64,000 bases of DNA. Source: B30-G6 sp964633115. GTDB lineage: Bacteria; Desulfobacterota; Desulfobacteria; Desulfobacterales; B30-G6. Both the position numbers and the translations under genes were made by a program. This document shows, one piece after another, positions 1-8,674 of the stretch. The stretch spans positions 12,018 through 76,017 of the forward strand of contig CAZWEO010000009.1 in the NCBI GenBank assembly GCA_964633115.1, read 5' to 3'. Numbering within the stretch: the stretch's first letter is position 1; each line of letters begins with the position of its first letter. The notes beneath the pieces were generated by a model. That model was not told the DNA's origin and searched no databases. It was given only the letters and a program-made list of their open reading frames with translations.

Positions 1-1410
1 GTTTTAACGGATGCCGAATGTGAAGCCGCCCCCCAAGGGTATGAGACCAAGAAAGCTTTGGGTAAAGAACTTAAGGGCTATCAATTCCGCATCCAAGTGA
101 ACACTCTGGATTGTATGGGTTGCGGCAATTGCGCCGATATCTGTCCTGCCAAGAAACCAGCCTTGATCATGCGTCCCATTGAAACTCAGACGGAGCTCCA
201 GATTCCAAACCATGAATACTCACTGACGATTCCGGTCCGCGATGATTTGGCTAAACGGACTTCAGTAAAGGGCAGCCAGTTCCAACAACCGCTGCTTGAG
301 TTCTCGGGAGCCTGCTCTGGCTGTGGCGAGACGCCTTATGCCAAACTGGTGACCCAACTTTATGGCGAGCGTATGATTATCGGTAACGCCACCGGATGTA
401 GTTCAATCTGGGGTGGATCGGCACCGTCGGTTCCCTATTGTGTCAACAAAGATGGTTTTGGACCAACTTGGGGAAATTCGCTTTTTGAGGATCCGGCTGA
501 GTTTACCTACGGCATGCTGCTGGGAGTTCAGCAACAACGTAAAACTCTGGCTGATCTGATGACCCAGGCAATGGAAAGTGATGTCAGTTCTGAGTTGAAA
601 ACGGCCATGCAGGGCTGGGCCAATAATTTGGAAGATGCGGATGCATCACGACAATATGGCGATCAAATCAAAGCCCTCTTACCTCAGGAAAAGGATGGTG
701 ATCTGCTCAAGCAGATTGCCGATATGTCCAAACTGTTCACCAAAAAATCGTTTTGGGTTTTTGTGGGGGATGGTTCGGCCTACGATATCTCTTTTGGGGG
801 TATCGATCATGTGCTAGCTTCGGGAGAGGATATCAACGTCATTGTCTATGACACTGAGGTTTATTCCAATACGGGTGGGCAATCTTCCAAGGCGACGCCC
901 ACGGGCTCGGTGGCCAAGTTTGCCGCTTCGGGTAAGAAAACCAGTAAGAAAGATATGGGCGCCATGTTCATGTCTTATGGGTATGTCTACGTGGCAGCCG
1001 TTTCCATGGGGGCCAACAAACAGCAGCTCATGAAAGTCATGACCGAAGCTGAGTCATACAAGGGCCCATCATTGATCATGTGCTATGCACCTTGCATCAA
1101 CCATGGCATCATCCGGGGAATGGGAAAAGCCCAAGAGGAGATGGACTTGGCGGTTAAAAGCGGCTATTGGCCTTTGTACCGATATAATCCGGAGCTGAAG
1201 AAAGAAGGCAAAAATCCCTTTACACTCGACTGCAAAGACCCGGATGGTAGTTTTCAGGAATTTTTGGCTGGTGAGGTACGCTATGCTTCTTTGAAGAAGA
1301 CCTTTCCGGAAGAAGCCGAAAGACTTTCCAAACAGCTGGAAGCTGAGTACATGGAGCGCTATCAGAATATGAAGAAATTGGCCGAAGTGGCGGCAGAGGA
1401 AACCGCCTAG
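1..1410 (+). CDS. por: Pyruvate:ferredoxin (flavodoxin) oxidoreductase, C-terminal part (truncated by window edge)
   Basis: Single-chain enzyme that oxidises pyruvate with CoA to acetyl-CoA and CO2 and reduces ferredoxin, in the cytoplasm. The reading frame is open from base 1, so the start lies outside the window and only about 470 of an expected ~1,170-1,200 residues are present. Visible parts are the second ferredoxin cluster (CMGCGNCADICPAKKP) and the thiamine-diphosphate domain, with GACSGCGETPY, a GNATGCSSIWGGSAPS stretch, GDGSAYDISFGGIDH and the late Cys in MCYAPCINHGI. It supplies low-potential ferredoxin, which fits the Hdr-type modules in the same window. A good intrinsic terminator follows. 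Family assignment is secure; the one-chain architecture is known for the family and not fully visible here. Confidence 0.96.
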   Translation, partial: VLTDAECEAAPQGYETKKALGKELKGYQFRIQVNTLDCMGCGNCADICPAKKPALIMRPIETQTELQIPNHEYSLTIPVRDDLAKRTSVKGSQFQQPLLEFSGACSGCGETPYAKLVTQLYGERMIIGNATGCSSIWGGSAPSVPYCVNKDGFGPTWGNSLFEDPAEFTYGMLLGVQQQRKTLADLMTQAMESDVSSELKTAMQGWANNLEDADASRQYGDQIKALLPQEKDGDLLKQIADMSKLFTKKSFWVFVGDGSAYDISFGGIDHVLASGEDINVIVYDTEVYSNTGGQSSKATPTGSVAKFAASGKKTSKKDMGAMFMSYGYVYVAAVSMGANKQQLMKVMTEAESYKGPSLIMCYAPCINHGIIRGMGKAQEEMDLAVKSGYWPLYRYNPELKKEGKNPFTLDCKDPDGSFQEFLAGEVRYASLKKTFPEEAERLSKQLEAEYMERYQNMKKLAEVAAEETA

Positions 1411-1443
1411 GCCATTTTCAAACCAAACTTTGTTGCATAAATC

Positions 1444-1471
1444 AAAAGGCCGGCCGTTGTGTCGGCTTTTT
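1444..1471 (+). terminator. Rho-independent terminator after por
   Basis: AAAAGGCCG and CGGCTTTTT form a 9-bp stem (one G-T pair) around a 10-base loop, about 35 bases after the por stop codon. The U-run closes the stem on the 3' side, as expected for intrinsic termination of the rightward gene. Confidence 0.7.
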
Positions 1472-1529
1472 GTATGAGATAAAAGTATACTAATTTTCAT
1501 CAATTTGTACGGACACAATGTCAGGGCAA

Positions 1530-1720
1530 AAGCGATTCACATATTTTTTTAAGGTGACATATCATGAAGTATCTGCCTCGCTAGCGCAGTGCCCTGACGG
1601 ATTGGTGATGTTTCTCCGGACTAATCTTAATAAGAGACTGCTTCATTTCATCACCCATCCGTGGGGCACAAATGAAGCCTCAATTTGATATGTCACCTTA
1701 AAAAAATATGTGAACCGCTT
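1530..1720. repeat. MITE-like palindromic element (34-bp inverted ends, nested inner dyad)
   Basis: The 34 bases at 1530-1563 and 1687-1720 are reverse complements at 33 of 34 positions. Inside them 1589-1610 and 1649-1669 form a second, imperfect dyad (CGGATTGGTGATG against CATCACCCATCCG, 12 of 13). The 191-bp unit has no coding frame of note and lies between convergence-free genes. This is the layout of a non-autonomous mobile element or a large cruciform repeat. I see no clear target-site duplication, and no second copy in the window, so mobility is inferred. Confidence 0.6.
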
Positions 1721-1760
1721 TCTGTACGAAACGGAGCGTTAGGCCGACAACAACAATAGA

Positions 1761-2441
1761 ATGGTGAAATCAATGGCACAGAATAAGCAGGAAATCCGAA
1801 CGGAATGCATTCGTTGCGGAACCTGTTGTGAGAAAGGTGGACCCGCCTTACATACTGAGGATAAAGCTTTAATTATGGCGGGACATATTCATACGCGCCA
1901 TCTCTATACCATACGCACGGGAGAGCGTGTCCATGATAATGTCAGCGATTGCCTGATCCCAGCCACTTCGGATATTATAAAAATCAAGGGCAAAAGCCAA
2001 TCCTGGGAATGCGTTTTTTTTCAGACGGCAGATAAGACCTGCGATATTTATGAACAACGACCCCAAGAATGTCGAATCCTAAAATGCTGGGATACGCGTG
2101 CCATTGAATCCTACTATCAAAACACCCGATTAACCCGACAGGATTTATTGGCTGAAATGGCTGACTTGTGGGAATTGATCCAACTGCATGAGGAAAACTG
2201 CTCCCACGAGTTGATCAATACCGCTATCCAGAATCTTGATAGGAATTCCGGACATCAGGCTAGCGAAACCATCATTGCAGCCGTTCAATATGACCAGGCC
2301 TTACGCCAACTTGTTATCGAGAAAGTTCAAGTGACTGAGGATATGCTCGATTTCTTGTTTGGACGACCCCTCACGCAATCGCTCAAAACATCAGGTTGCC
2401 GTATTGAGCAGGTCGACGGGAAGAATCGGGTAGTGAAGTAG
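1761..2441 (+). CDS. YkgJ-family CxxCxxCC (putative Fe/Zn-binding) protein
   Basis: 226-residue cytoplasmic protein of the YkgJ / UPF0153 class. The family signature is visible: CIRCGTCC near residue 16, then WECVFFQ, then CDIYEQRPQECRILKCW, giving the Cys cluster thought to bind a metal or iron-sulfur centre. The C-terminal ~100 residues are helical and not recognised. No strong Shine-Dalgarno precedes 1761; an ATG 12 bases later (1773) is an alternative start. It stands alone between the MITE-like element and the convergent nitrilase gene. The biochemical role of this family is not established; only family membership is claimed. Confidence 0.8.
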   Translation: MVKSMAQNKQEIRTECIRCGTCCEKGGPALHTEDKALIMAGHIHTRHLYTIRTGERVHDNVSDCLIPATSDIIKIKGKSQSWECVFFQTADKTCDIYEQRPQECRILKCWDTRAIESYYQNTRLTRQDLLAEMADLWELIQLHEENCSHELINTAIQNLDRNSGHQASETIIAAVQYDQALRQLVIEKVQVTEDMLDFLFGRPLTQSLKTSGCRIEQVDGKNRVVK

Positions 2442-2524
2442 GGTTAGCGGGGTGCGGGCGTCGGGTTGCGGGTTACGAGTTGAGCTTTAAGCAGTTAGCT
2501 AGCAGCAGCCTATAGCCTATCAGC

Positions 2525-3343
2525 CTAACAGTCTTCAGCCTGGTAGATCTCCGGTCGTCTATGCGGTAGGAAGAAATGCATGCGATTGTTGCGGATATTT
2601 TCAAAAACATCCGCCTTGAGATCTATGACAAGCATGGTTTCGCGACCATGCAGAGACTGCCCGATAATGTTACCAGCTGGATCCAAAACCACCGCATTGC
2701 CGGGGAAAGTAAGGCCTTTTCCATTTACACCGGTTTGGTTGCAGGCAACGATGAAAACACTGTTGTCAAAGGCTCTGGCGGTTAGATGCCGCAACCAGGA
2801 ACGCTGTTTGTGAACAGCAAATCCCCTGGGCGACGCATGTGGCATAAATATGATTTCGGCACCATCATTGGCCATGCGGGTTGTCAGCTCGGGGAAATGG
2901 GCGTCATAGCATAACTGAATGCCAAAGGTCGTTTGCTTATGGCTAAATAATGGTACGCTGTTTCCTGGTGTGTAGATATCTTTTTCGGGTGGTGCGATGT
3001 GACATTTGCGATAAACGCCTAATTGGCCGTTTGGCATGGCTGCCATATGGGCGGCAACAATGCTTCCATCCTTTGCTTTTACGGCCATACCAGCAAGTAT
3101 CGCGCAGTTATTAAGGGTGGCTAGCTCACAGAGTGAGTCGCCGATGGGACCGGGAATTTCTTGGGCCAGGTTGCGAATATCAGGGTGATTACTGTAACCG
3201 GTGATATTCATCTCCGGAAAGCATACAATATCGACCTTTGCTTTGCGGGCCTCCTTAACATAATCGCGCAGTTTTTCCAGATTGGATTGGGTTTCACCAA
3301 CCTGGGCATTACACACTACTACTGCAACGCGTAGATCTTTCAC
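2525..3343 (-). CDS. Carbon-nitrogen hydrolase (nitrilase superfamily)
   Basis: 272 residues, full family length. The catalytic triad is readable: Glu44 in CFPEMNITGYS, Lys113 in VYRKCHIAPPE and Cys145 in LCYDAHFPE. Members hydrolyse amide or nitrile C-N bonds in small metabolites, for example omega-amidase, N-carbamoyl amidase and repair amidases; the sequence alone does not fix the substrate. The start codon overlaps the end of the upstream kinase gene by 4 bases, so the two are probably translationally coupled, which is an odd partnership for a metabolic amidase. Cytoplasmic, no signal peptide. Confidence 0.87.
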   Translation of the reverse strand: MKDLRVAVVVCNAQVGETQSNLEKLRDYVKEARKAKVDIVCFPEMNITGYSNHPDIRNLAQEIPGPIGDSLCELATLNNCAILAGMAVKAKDGSIVAAHMAAMPNGQLGVYRKCHIAPPEKDIYTPGNSVPLFSHKQTTFGIQLCYDAHFPELTTRMANDGAEIIFMPHASPRGFAVHKQRSWLRHLTARAFDNSVFIVACNQTGVNGKGLTFPGNAVVLDPAGNIIGQSLHGRETMLVIDLKADVFENIRNNRMHFFLPHRRPEIYQAEDC

Positions 3344-6207
3344 TTCAGCACTTCCTTGATCTTGGCAGATAGGTTTTCCATGCTAAAGGGCTTTTGCAAT
3401 ATTCCCCGAAATCCATTCTTAAGAAATTTCTCGCCGCGGTTATCCAGGCTGTAACCGCTTGACAAGATGACGCGGATATCCGGGTCAATCTCTTTTAGAC
3501 CCGCAAAGACTTCATTGCCGTTCATGCCGGGCATGATCATATCCAGGATAACCAAATCAATCTGATCTTTTTTAGCGCTAAATATATCAATGGCTTCACG
3601 GCCGTTGTCCACCGGCACAACCTCGTAACCCAAAGCAGAAATCATCTCTGATTCCACCTCGAGCATGGCAACCTCATCATCAACCAGCAAAACGGTGCCT
3701 CGACCATGGTCAATGGCTACTTTCTTTTCCGGAGTATGGTTTTGCTTGCGACCAGATGCCGGCAAATAAATTCGAATGCAAGTACCTTGGCCCACTTCCG
3801 AAGTCACGGCAATATAGCCTTTGTAGGATTTTACGATCCCGTACACAGATGCCAATCCCAATCCGGTGCCCTTGCCCATTTTTTTTGTAGTGAAGAGGGG
3901 ATCGAACATGCGCTTTTGAATCTCAGGACTCATGCCGGTGCCTGTGTCGCTTACCTCTATGAGTATGTAGGGGCCTGGTTGCGGCGTAAACGTGTTTTCC
4001 TGAATTTCCTGGTGTGTGAGCGTCCCAACCGTAAGAGTTAATTTACCACCGTTGAGCATGGCATCGGCTGCATTGACAAAAAGATTAAGTAGCACTTGTT
4101 CGAGCTGGGTTCGATCGGCTTCGATAATCAGCGCCTCTTGGGGCAGATGAATTTCTTGGAGGATTTCCTTGCGCGTTCGACCAAAGGCCTGGGCACTGTC
4201 CTGGACTACCTGCACCAGATCAATCGGTTTGACTTCAAATTTACCCTTGCGGGCATAGCCAAGTAATTGACTGGTAAGTTTAGCCCCACTATCAACCTGC
4301 TGATCGATGCTTTCGATGCGGGCCATGGTAGGGTGCTCAGGATCAAAGTCCAGTCGCATGAGGGCCAGGTTGCCCTTAACTACGGCCAACAGGTTATTAA
4401 AGTCATGGGCTATCCCACCAGCCAAGGTGCCGATGGCCTCCATTTTCTGAGCTTGCAGCAATTGGGCTTCAAGGCGTTTATTTTCAGAGATATCTCTGAT
4501 GATCAAGAGAAGTCCCATGGGGGCCCCTTTATGGTCGTCATAGCGTGATCCACTTATGAGCACATCTACAACGCGGCCATCGCGGGTCAAGCCCTTTACA
4601 GTTAGGTCCCGATAAGGACTGCCCACCTGGGCAACTGTTTGTATCATTTCGTTAAAGGTTTCAAGATCACTTTTGGCGACGAATGGGTGCGGTGATCCTT
4701 TTAAATCTGAAAGAGACCACCCAAAAACATTTTCAAATTCAGGACTGATATATTCGATACGGCCGGTCAAATCACAGGTAACAATGGCGTCGGCCGAAGA
4801 ATGAATTAAGGATCGATATAGATGTTCGGCCTGTTTTGATTCTTTGTAGAGCTTGCGATATTGATGTTCGCTTTGCTGTAACTTTTCAAAGGAATCGGCA
4901 TTGGCGATGCCGGCTGCGATTTGGGCGGCAATCCCATTGAGAATACCGATGTTGCTCTTGGTCAACGGTTTCTGCGTTTTCCAGTTGTCCACGGCCATAA
5001 TGCCCAAGGCTTTCTGATTGTATACAAGCGGAACACAGATAAAGGAAGACGCATCAATGGTTGCAGCGAAACGCCGACTGTTGTCGGAAAGGGTCTCTAT
5101 AATTTTTTCGATGTCTTCCACCAGTAGGGGGCGCTGTTCCCTGACAGCTTTGGCAAAAGGACCCATGGCCTGGGCTTTCTTGATACTAAACCGCGCGGTC
5201 CTTAAAAGCTCCAACTGTTCCGGCGTTTGGCCGTAGCTATCCACGAATTCCAATTTGCCAGAATCCTCATGGATTAGCATGATCATGGCCCGATCGAATT
5301 GCACGCGGTTTCGCATGATGGACATGACTTTGTGAATCAACCCATGGGCATCCAGGTTGGCTGAGGCTTCGGCCGAAATTTCCTGGATTACGGACATGTC
5401 ATTATAGCGCGCATTGGCGGCGTTGATCAGTTCTTTGGCAGCGTTTCCTTGGGAGGTGATGGTTTTGGCCAATTCCCTGTTTTTGAGCCGCTGGGATTGG
5501 GTATATGTGACCATCACCGCAAAAACGGCGAGAATCGATGCAATCCAGGCGGTAATACCTGAAAAAATTAGAAAAAAAACAATCGCCAGCAGAAATCCCA
5601 CTACCAGGGTATAGCTGCTGATACGGGTCCAGATCATCGAAGGAGCGGTTTTCCATGAAATCGTATAAACACAGGCTGAATCACCACGGTGATAACAAGA
5701 TGGATGTTGAACATCGGCAAATTCACCCGCAAATAACTTGGCCACAGATTCCAGTGTCCCCATGCGATTGGCACACTGATAAGGTTTTTCCTGTACACCT
5801 GGATTGGGGCTTGTTTTGAGTCTTACCTGGTTTGAGCTGATGGCCTTGGTCTCCATATTCGCGCCACGGCTCATAATACGGTTAAGCTTACTAGCGGCCA
5901 TATACATCATGGCCGGACTCATAAGCCCAAGCGTAACTTCTTTGACGGCCCCTATTTTTTTGGAAAGTACGGTATATCTGCCGGCCTCCCTGGCAATATT
6001 GGGATTGTTAGTTTTCTGGACCATGATCGTATGCAGACGATCGACCTGATCCTGGGTCAGCCAATGAGCAGGGTCTTCGACCTCATATTTTTCAATGCCG
6101 GCATATTCAAGCAATTGCTGCGTATTTACATGGGGGTATTCTGAGGAAAGAAATTCCAGGTAGGTGTTGGTGATGCGGCTGTTATAGAGTTTGGCTTCGT
6201 CGCCCAT
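3340..6207 (-). CDS. Membrane hybrid sensor histidine kinase (V4R-like - 2 TM - GAF - PAS - HisKA - HATPase - REC)
   Basis: 955 residues. The first ~190 residues resemble a V4R-type small-molecule sensor, ending in a Cys pair (HPSCYHRGDSACVY). Two close hydrophobic segments follow (about 200-240), then a GAF domain (about 275-430), a PAS domain (about 465-585), the phospho-acceptor region AIGTLAGGIAHDFNNLL, an ATPase domain with DTGTGMS and GKGTGLGLASVYG boxes, and a receiver with LLVDDE and LVILDMIMPGMNG. It should autophosphorylate on His and pass phosphate to its own receiver. No partner regulator is adjacent: the gene sits between an AhbA/B-like gene (4 bases away) and a nitrilase gene (4-base overlap). 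The V4R call is tentative; the other domains are clear. Confidence 0.9.
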   Translation of the reverse strand: MGDEAKLYNSRITNTYLEFLSSEYPHVNTQQLLEYAGIEKYEVEDPAHWLTQDQVDRLHTIMVQKTNNPNIAREAGRYTVLSKKIGAVKEVTLGLMSPAMMYMAASKLNRIMSRGANMETKAISSNQVRLKTSPNPGVQEKPYQCANRMGTLESVAKLFAGEFADVQHPSCYHRGDSACVYTISWKTAPSMIWTRISSYTLVVGFLLAIVFFLIFSGITAWIASILAVFAVMVTYTQSQRLKNRELAKTITSQGNAAKELINAANARYNDMSVIQEISAEASANLDAHGLIHKVMSIMRNRVQFDRAMIMLIHEDSGKLEFVDSYGQTPEQLELLRTARFSIKKAQAMGPFAKAVREQRPLLVEDIEKIIETLSDNSRRFAATIDASSFICVPLVYNQKALGIMAVDNWKTQKPLTKSNIGILNGIAAQIAAGIANADSFEKLQQSEHQYRKLYKESKQAEHLYRSLIHSSADAIVTCDLTGRIEYISPEFENVFGWSLSDLKGSPHPFVAKSDLETFNEMIQTVAQVGSPYRDLTVKGLTRDGRVVDVLISGSRYDDHKGAPMGLLLIIRDISENKRLEAQLLQAQKMEAIGTLAGGIAHDFNNLLAVVKGNLALMRLDFDPEHPTMARIESIDQQVDSGAKLTSQLLGYARKGKFEVKPIDLVQVVQDSAQAFGRTRKEILQEIHLPQEALIIEADRTQLEQVLLNLFVNAADAMLNGGKLTLTVGTLTHQEIQENTFTPQPGPYILIEVSDTGTGMSPEIQKRMFDPLFTTKKMGKGTGLGLASVYGIVKSYKGYIAVTSEVGQGTCIRIYLPASGRKQNHTPEKKVAIDHGRGTVLLVDDEVAMLEVESEMISALGYEVVPVDNGREAIDIFSAKKDQIDLVILDMIMPGMNGNEVFAGLKEIDPDIRVILSSGYSLDNRGEKFLKNGFRGILQKPFSMENLSAKIKEVLK

Positions 6208-6211
6208 TTAC

Positions 6212-6667
6212 CTATAGATTGAAATGTGCTTTTATTTTAAAGACACGGGTTGCCGGTAGATTTAATATTTTTTCGATTCCGGTTTGCTCAGCGATTCGCG
6301 TTAGGTTGCTTTGGATATCTTTACGAGAAGGCGCAATAAAAGTAAACCATATATTCAATTGGTTTTCACGCATGTAATTATGAGTGACGCCGGTGTATTG
6401 GTTGACGATATGCGTAAATGTTTCGATTTTGTCCACTGGAACCGAAGCAGCACATAGTGTGCTCACATAGCCTAATTTTTCGGGCACAAAATTGCCTCCG
6501 ATGCGACGGATAAGACCTGATTCCCGCATTCGGGTTATGCGCCGAATGACTTCAGATTCGGTCAGGTCTAGATCATCCGCAATGGCGCTATAGGGGTGCT
6601 GGGTGATGGGAAAATTAGATTGGATCCGGTTGAGTATACGTTTGTCGATGTCGTCCAGTGGCGTCAT
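6212..6667 (-). CDS. AhbA/AhbB-type siroheme decarboxylase subunit (Lrp/AsnC-like fold)
   Basis: 151 residues with an N-terminal AsnC-type winged helix (DDIDKRILNRIQSNFP..., VIRRITRMRESGLIRRIGGNF) and a C-terminal domain with GVTHNYMRE and NIWFTFIAPS. These are hallmarks of the NirDL/AhbAB family rather than amino-acid-responsive Lrp. In sulfate reducers AhbA and AhbB decarboxylate siroheme to didecarboxysiroheme in the alternative haem pathway. I cannot tell A from B by eye, and the partner gene is not in the window. It lies 4 bases upstream of the hybrid kinase in the same direction. A true Lrp-type regulator is the less likely alternative. Confidence 0.8.
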   Translation of the reverse strand: MTPLDDIDKRILNRIQSNFPITQHPYSAIADDLDLTESEVIRRITRMRESGLIRRIGGNFVPEKLGYVSTLCAASVPVDKIETFTHIVNQYTGVTHNYMRENQLNIWFTFIAPSRKDIQSNLTRIAEQTGIEKILNLPATRVFKIKAHFNL

Positions 6668-6737
6668 AATTTGTCAATCAATTCGTTACAATTAAGTGCT
6701 AGTCAGCTGGAATTATACGGATAGCAGTTGGCTGTTT

Positions 6738-6771
6738 GCTCTTGGCTCTTAGCCTGCAAAGAGCCAAGAGC
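6738..6771 (-). terminator. Perfect 13-bp stem-loop between yjbQ and ahb-like gene
   Basis: GCTCTTGGCTCTT and AAGAGCCAAGAGC pair perfectly around an 8-base loop. There is no U-run on either side, so it may be a processed repeat of the dispersed AGCTCTTAGC family rather than a functional terminator. Confidence 0.35.
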
Positions 6772-6792
6772 TAAAGACTAAGCGCTGAGAAG

Positions 6793-7185
6793 TCACATGC
6801 CCACCAACCTCAGGTGCAGCTTACGGGTGCGGGGTCCATCAAATTCACAGAAGAAGATTCCCTGCCAGGTGCCCAATACGAGTTGCCCTTTTTCGATGGC
6901 AATCATTTCAGAGGCCCCTACCAGTGTAGATTTGATATGGGCCGCTGAATTGCCCTCTAAATGGCGGTACCCCGCTTTCCACGGAATTATTTTATTGAGA
7001 ACCATCAAAATATCGGATTTGACACTGGGATCGGCGCTCTCATTGATGGTGACGGCTGCAGTTGTGTGGGGTACATACAGAAAGCAGAATCCATCCTGGA
7101 AATTTTCTGCTTGGATAGCCTGCCGGACCTGGGAGGTGATGTCAAGGAGCTCGGTTTGTTGGGTGGTTTTGACAGTTAAAATCAT
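6793..7185 (-). CDS. yjbQ: YjbQ family protein (UPF0047)
   Basis: 130-residue cytoplasmic protein with the family's conserved core: CFLYVPHTTAAVTINESADP, then a WKAGYRHLEGNSAAHIKS stretch and a terminal WQGIFFCEFDGPR segment. The His and Glu residues in HTTAA and HLEGN are the conserved candidate active-site residues. Members are reported to have weak secondary thiamine-phosphate synthase activity, but the physiological role is unclear. A GGAGG-type ribosome site precedes the ATG. It lies downstream of dsrC but behind a strong terminator, so it is probably separately transcribed. Confidence 0.9.
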   Translation of the reverse strand: MILTVKTTQQTELLDITSQVRQAIQAENFQDGFCFLYVPHTTAAVTINESADPSVKSDILMVLNKIIPWKAGYRHLEGNSAAHIKSTLVGASEMIAIEKGQLVLGTWQGIFFCEFDGPRTRKLHLRLVGM

Positions 7186-7272
7186 AGCACCTCCAGGCAG
7201 AGATAGATCATGACGATACCGTTTATAGCATTTTCTGAAAAAAGTTTCGAGTCAAATTCAGTTATAAAACAG

Positions 7273-7305
7273 AAAAAGGCTCTGCAGGGTCTGCAGAGCC
7301 TTTTT
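7273..7305 (-). terminator. Strong bidirectional-looking intrinsic terminator after dsrC
   Basis: AAAAAGGCTCTGCAG and CTGCAGAGCCTTTTT pair over 15 bases around a 3-base loop, 39 bases past the dsrC stop. U-runs are available in both directions. Confidence 0.88.
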
Positions 7306-7343
7306 GGCAAATACTTATAAATGATAGACTGAATCCGAGCAGA

Positions 7344-7661
7344 TTAAACACACCCAGTCGGTTTAGGAAGACCAGCCATCTTACAGGCTCCCTTACCAGG
7401 TCCTGACGGAAACAGCTCATAGATGTGTTTCAGTTTGAAACCAGTTACCTTGGAAAGAACCCGAACCATCGGTGCAATACCGTTTTTCTCATAGTATTCT
7501 CTGAGAACCTTGATAACCTTTTGATGCTCTTCATTCAGTTCTTCGATTCCTTCTTCCTTTTTTACCCACTGGACCCACTCATCGCTCCAATTGGTATAAT
7601 CGTCGATGAATCCATCTTCATCAACCCCAAAAGTTTTTCCCATAAATTCGACATCCGGCAT
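7344..7661 (-). CDS. dsrC: DsrC, sulfur-carrier protein of dissimilatory sulfite reduction
   Basis: 105 residues, standard length. The flexible C-terminal arm carries both conserved cysteines, Cys93 (GPGKGACKMAG) and Cys104 (PTGCV), which separates true DsrC from TusE-like relatives that keep one. In sulfate reducers DsrC takes sulfur from DsrAB as a trisulfide and is re-reduced by the membrane DsrMKJOP complex or possibly by soluble Hdr-type proteins. A strong AAGGAGGG ribosome site sits 8 bases before the ATG. It is the last gene after the Hdr/Nuo/Flx-like operon, 128 bases below the FlxA-like gene, without a visible terminator in between. Read-through co-expression is therefore plausible but not proven. 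Confidence 0.96.
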   Translation of the reverse strand: MPDVEFMGKTFGVDEDGFIDDYTNWSDEWVQWVKKEEGIEELNEEHQKVIKVLREYYEKNGIAPMVRVLSKVTGFKLKHIYELFPSGPGKGACKMAGLPKPTGCV

Positions 7662-7789
7662 TTAATCACCCTCCTTTATTTGGTAATGTTTTCCATATGC
7701 AAGACCTTTTAGCGACCTTTGATGTTTAAAGAAGTACACTAAATAAAACACAATCACTATGTTGTCAACCTGAAAAACACCGATTCAGC

Positions 7790-8644
7790 CTAATATTCCT
7801 TGGGTGTCTGGTTGATCTGATCCAGTGTAAATACGGGCCCGTCCTTACAAACCAGTTCCTTGCCGATGCCACAACGGCCGCACATACCGAAGCCGCATTT
7901 CATCCGATTTTCAAGTGACATGATGATGTGGTCGTGGGCATAACCCAATTTTTCGAGCACAGGCAACGTGAAGCGGATCATGACTGGCGGGCCGCAAACA
8001 ATAGCGTAGGTATCGGCATCACCCTGGGGAGCTTTTTGCTCGGTAACCGGCGGAGTAAAACCCACATTATAATTCCAGCCTTCTGCAGGTGTATCGATGG
8101 TAAGGTGCATGTTAATATCGTCACGTTTTTCCCATTCAATCAGTTCGTCCTTGTACAAGAGCATACCTGGTGTGCGGGCCCCATAGACCACGTCGATGGT
8201 CCCAAATTTGGAACGATTTTCCGGATCCAGCATATATTTGATCGAAGAACGCAAGGTTGTGAACGCAAAACCACCCCCGACAATCAAAATATTTTTGCCT
8301 TGCAGCAGATCCCAGGGATACCAGTTGCCCAATGGACCACGTAGGCCCATGATATCACCGACCGCCATATTGTGCAGGTGGGTTGTGACCACACCGGCTT
8401 TAAATACAGTAAATTTTACAAAACCCTTTTCAACCGGTGAAGAAGCGATTCCGATGGGTATTTCACCCACCCCGGCCACGGATAGTTCTGCAAATTGACC
8501 GGCCTGATAGGAAAAGTTCTCCTCATCACCCTCGTTCAAGAAAACAAATTTAAATGTTTTCAAGCTTTTATCTTCGGTGGCGATCTCAATGTCGTCAATG
8601 CGCACCGGATAAGGCACATATGGATTTTTCACGTGTTCCTCCAT
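7790..8644 (-). CDS. FlxA/HydG-like FAD/NAD(P)-binding subunit with C-terminal 2Fe-2S site
   Basis: 284 residues of the ferredoxin-reductase superfamily, as in FlxA, hydrogenase gamma and AsrB. An N-terminal FAD-binding barrel (YQAGQFAELSV, then IPIGIASSP) is followed by an NAD-binding fold (NILIVGGGFAFTTLRSSI) and a C-terminal Cys cluster CGFGMCGRCGIGKELVCKDGP expected to bind a 2Fe-2S centre. The likely role is hydride exchange with NAD(P)H and delivery of electrons to the neighbouring iron-sulfur proteins and the Hdr core. It is the last electron-transfer gene before dsrC and follows the 4Fe-4S subunit by 30 bases. Pyridine nucleotide specificity cannot be read from the sequence. Confidence 0.87.
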   Translation of the reverse strand: MEEHVKNPYVPYPVRIDDIEIATEDKSLKTFKFVFLNEGDEENFSYQAGQFAELSVAGVGEIPIGIASSPVEKGFVKFTVFKAGVVTTHLHNMAVGDIMGLRGPLGNWYPWDLLQGKNILIVGGGFAFTTLRSSIKYMLDPENRSKFGTIDVVYGARTPGMLLYKDELIEWEKRDDINMHLTIDTPAEGWNYNVGFTPPVTEQKAPQGDADTYAIVCGPPVMIRFTLPVLEKLGYAHDHIIMSLENRMKCGFGMCGRCGIGKELVCKDGPVFTLDQINQTPKEY

Positions 8645-8674
8645 TAATTCATATCAGCATTATAAATATCCAGC

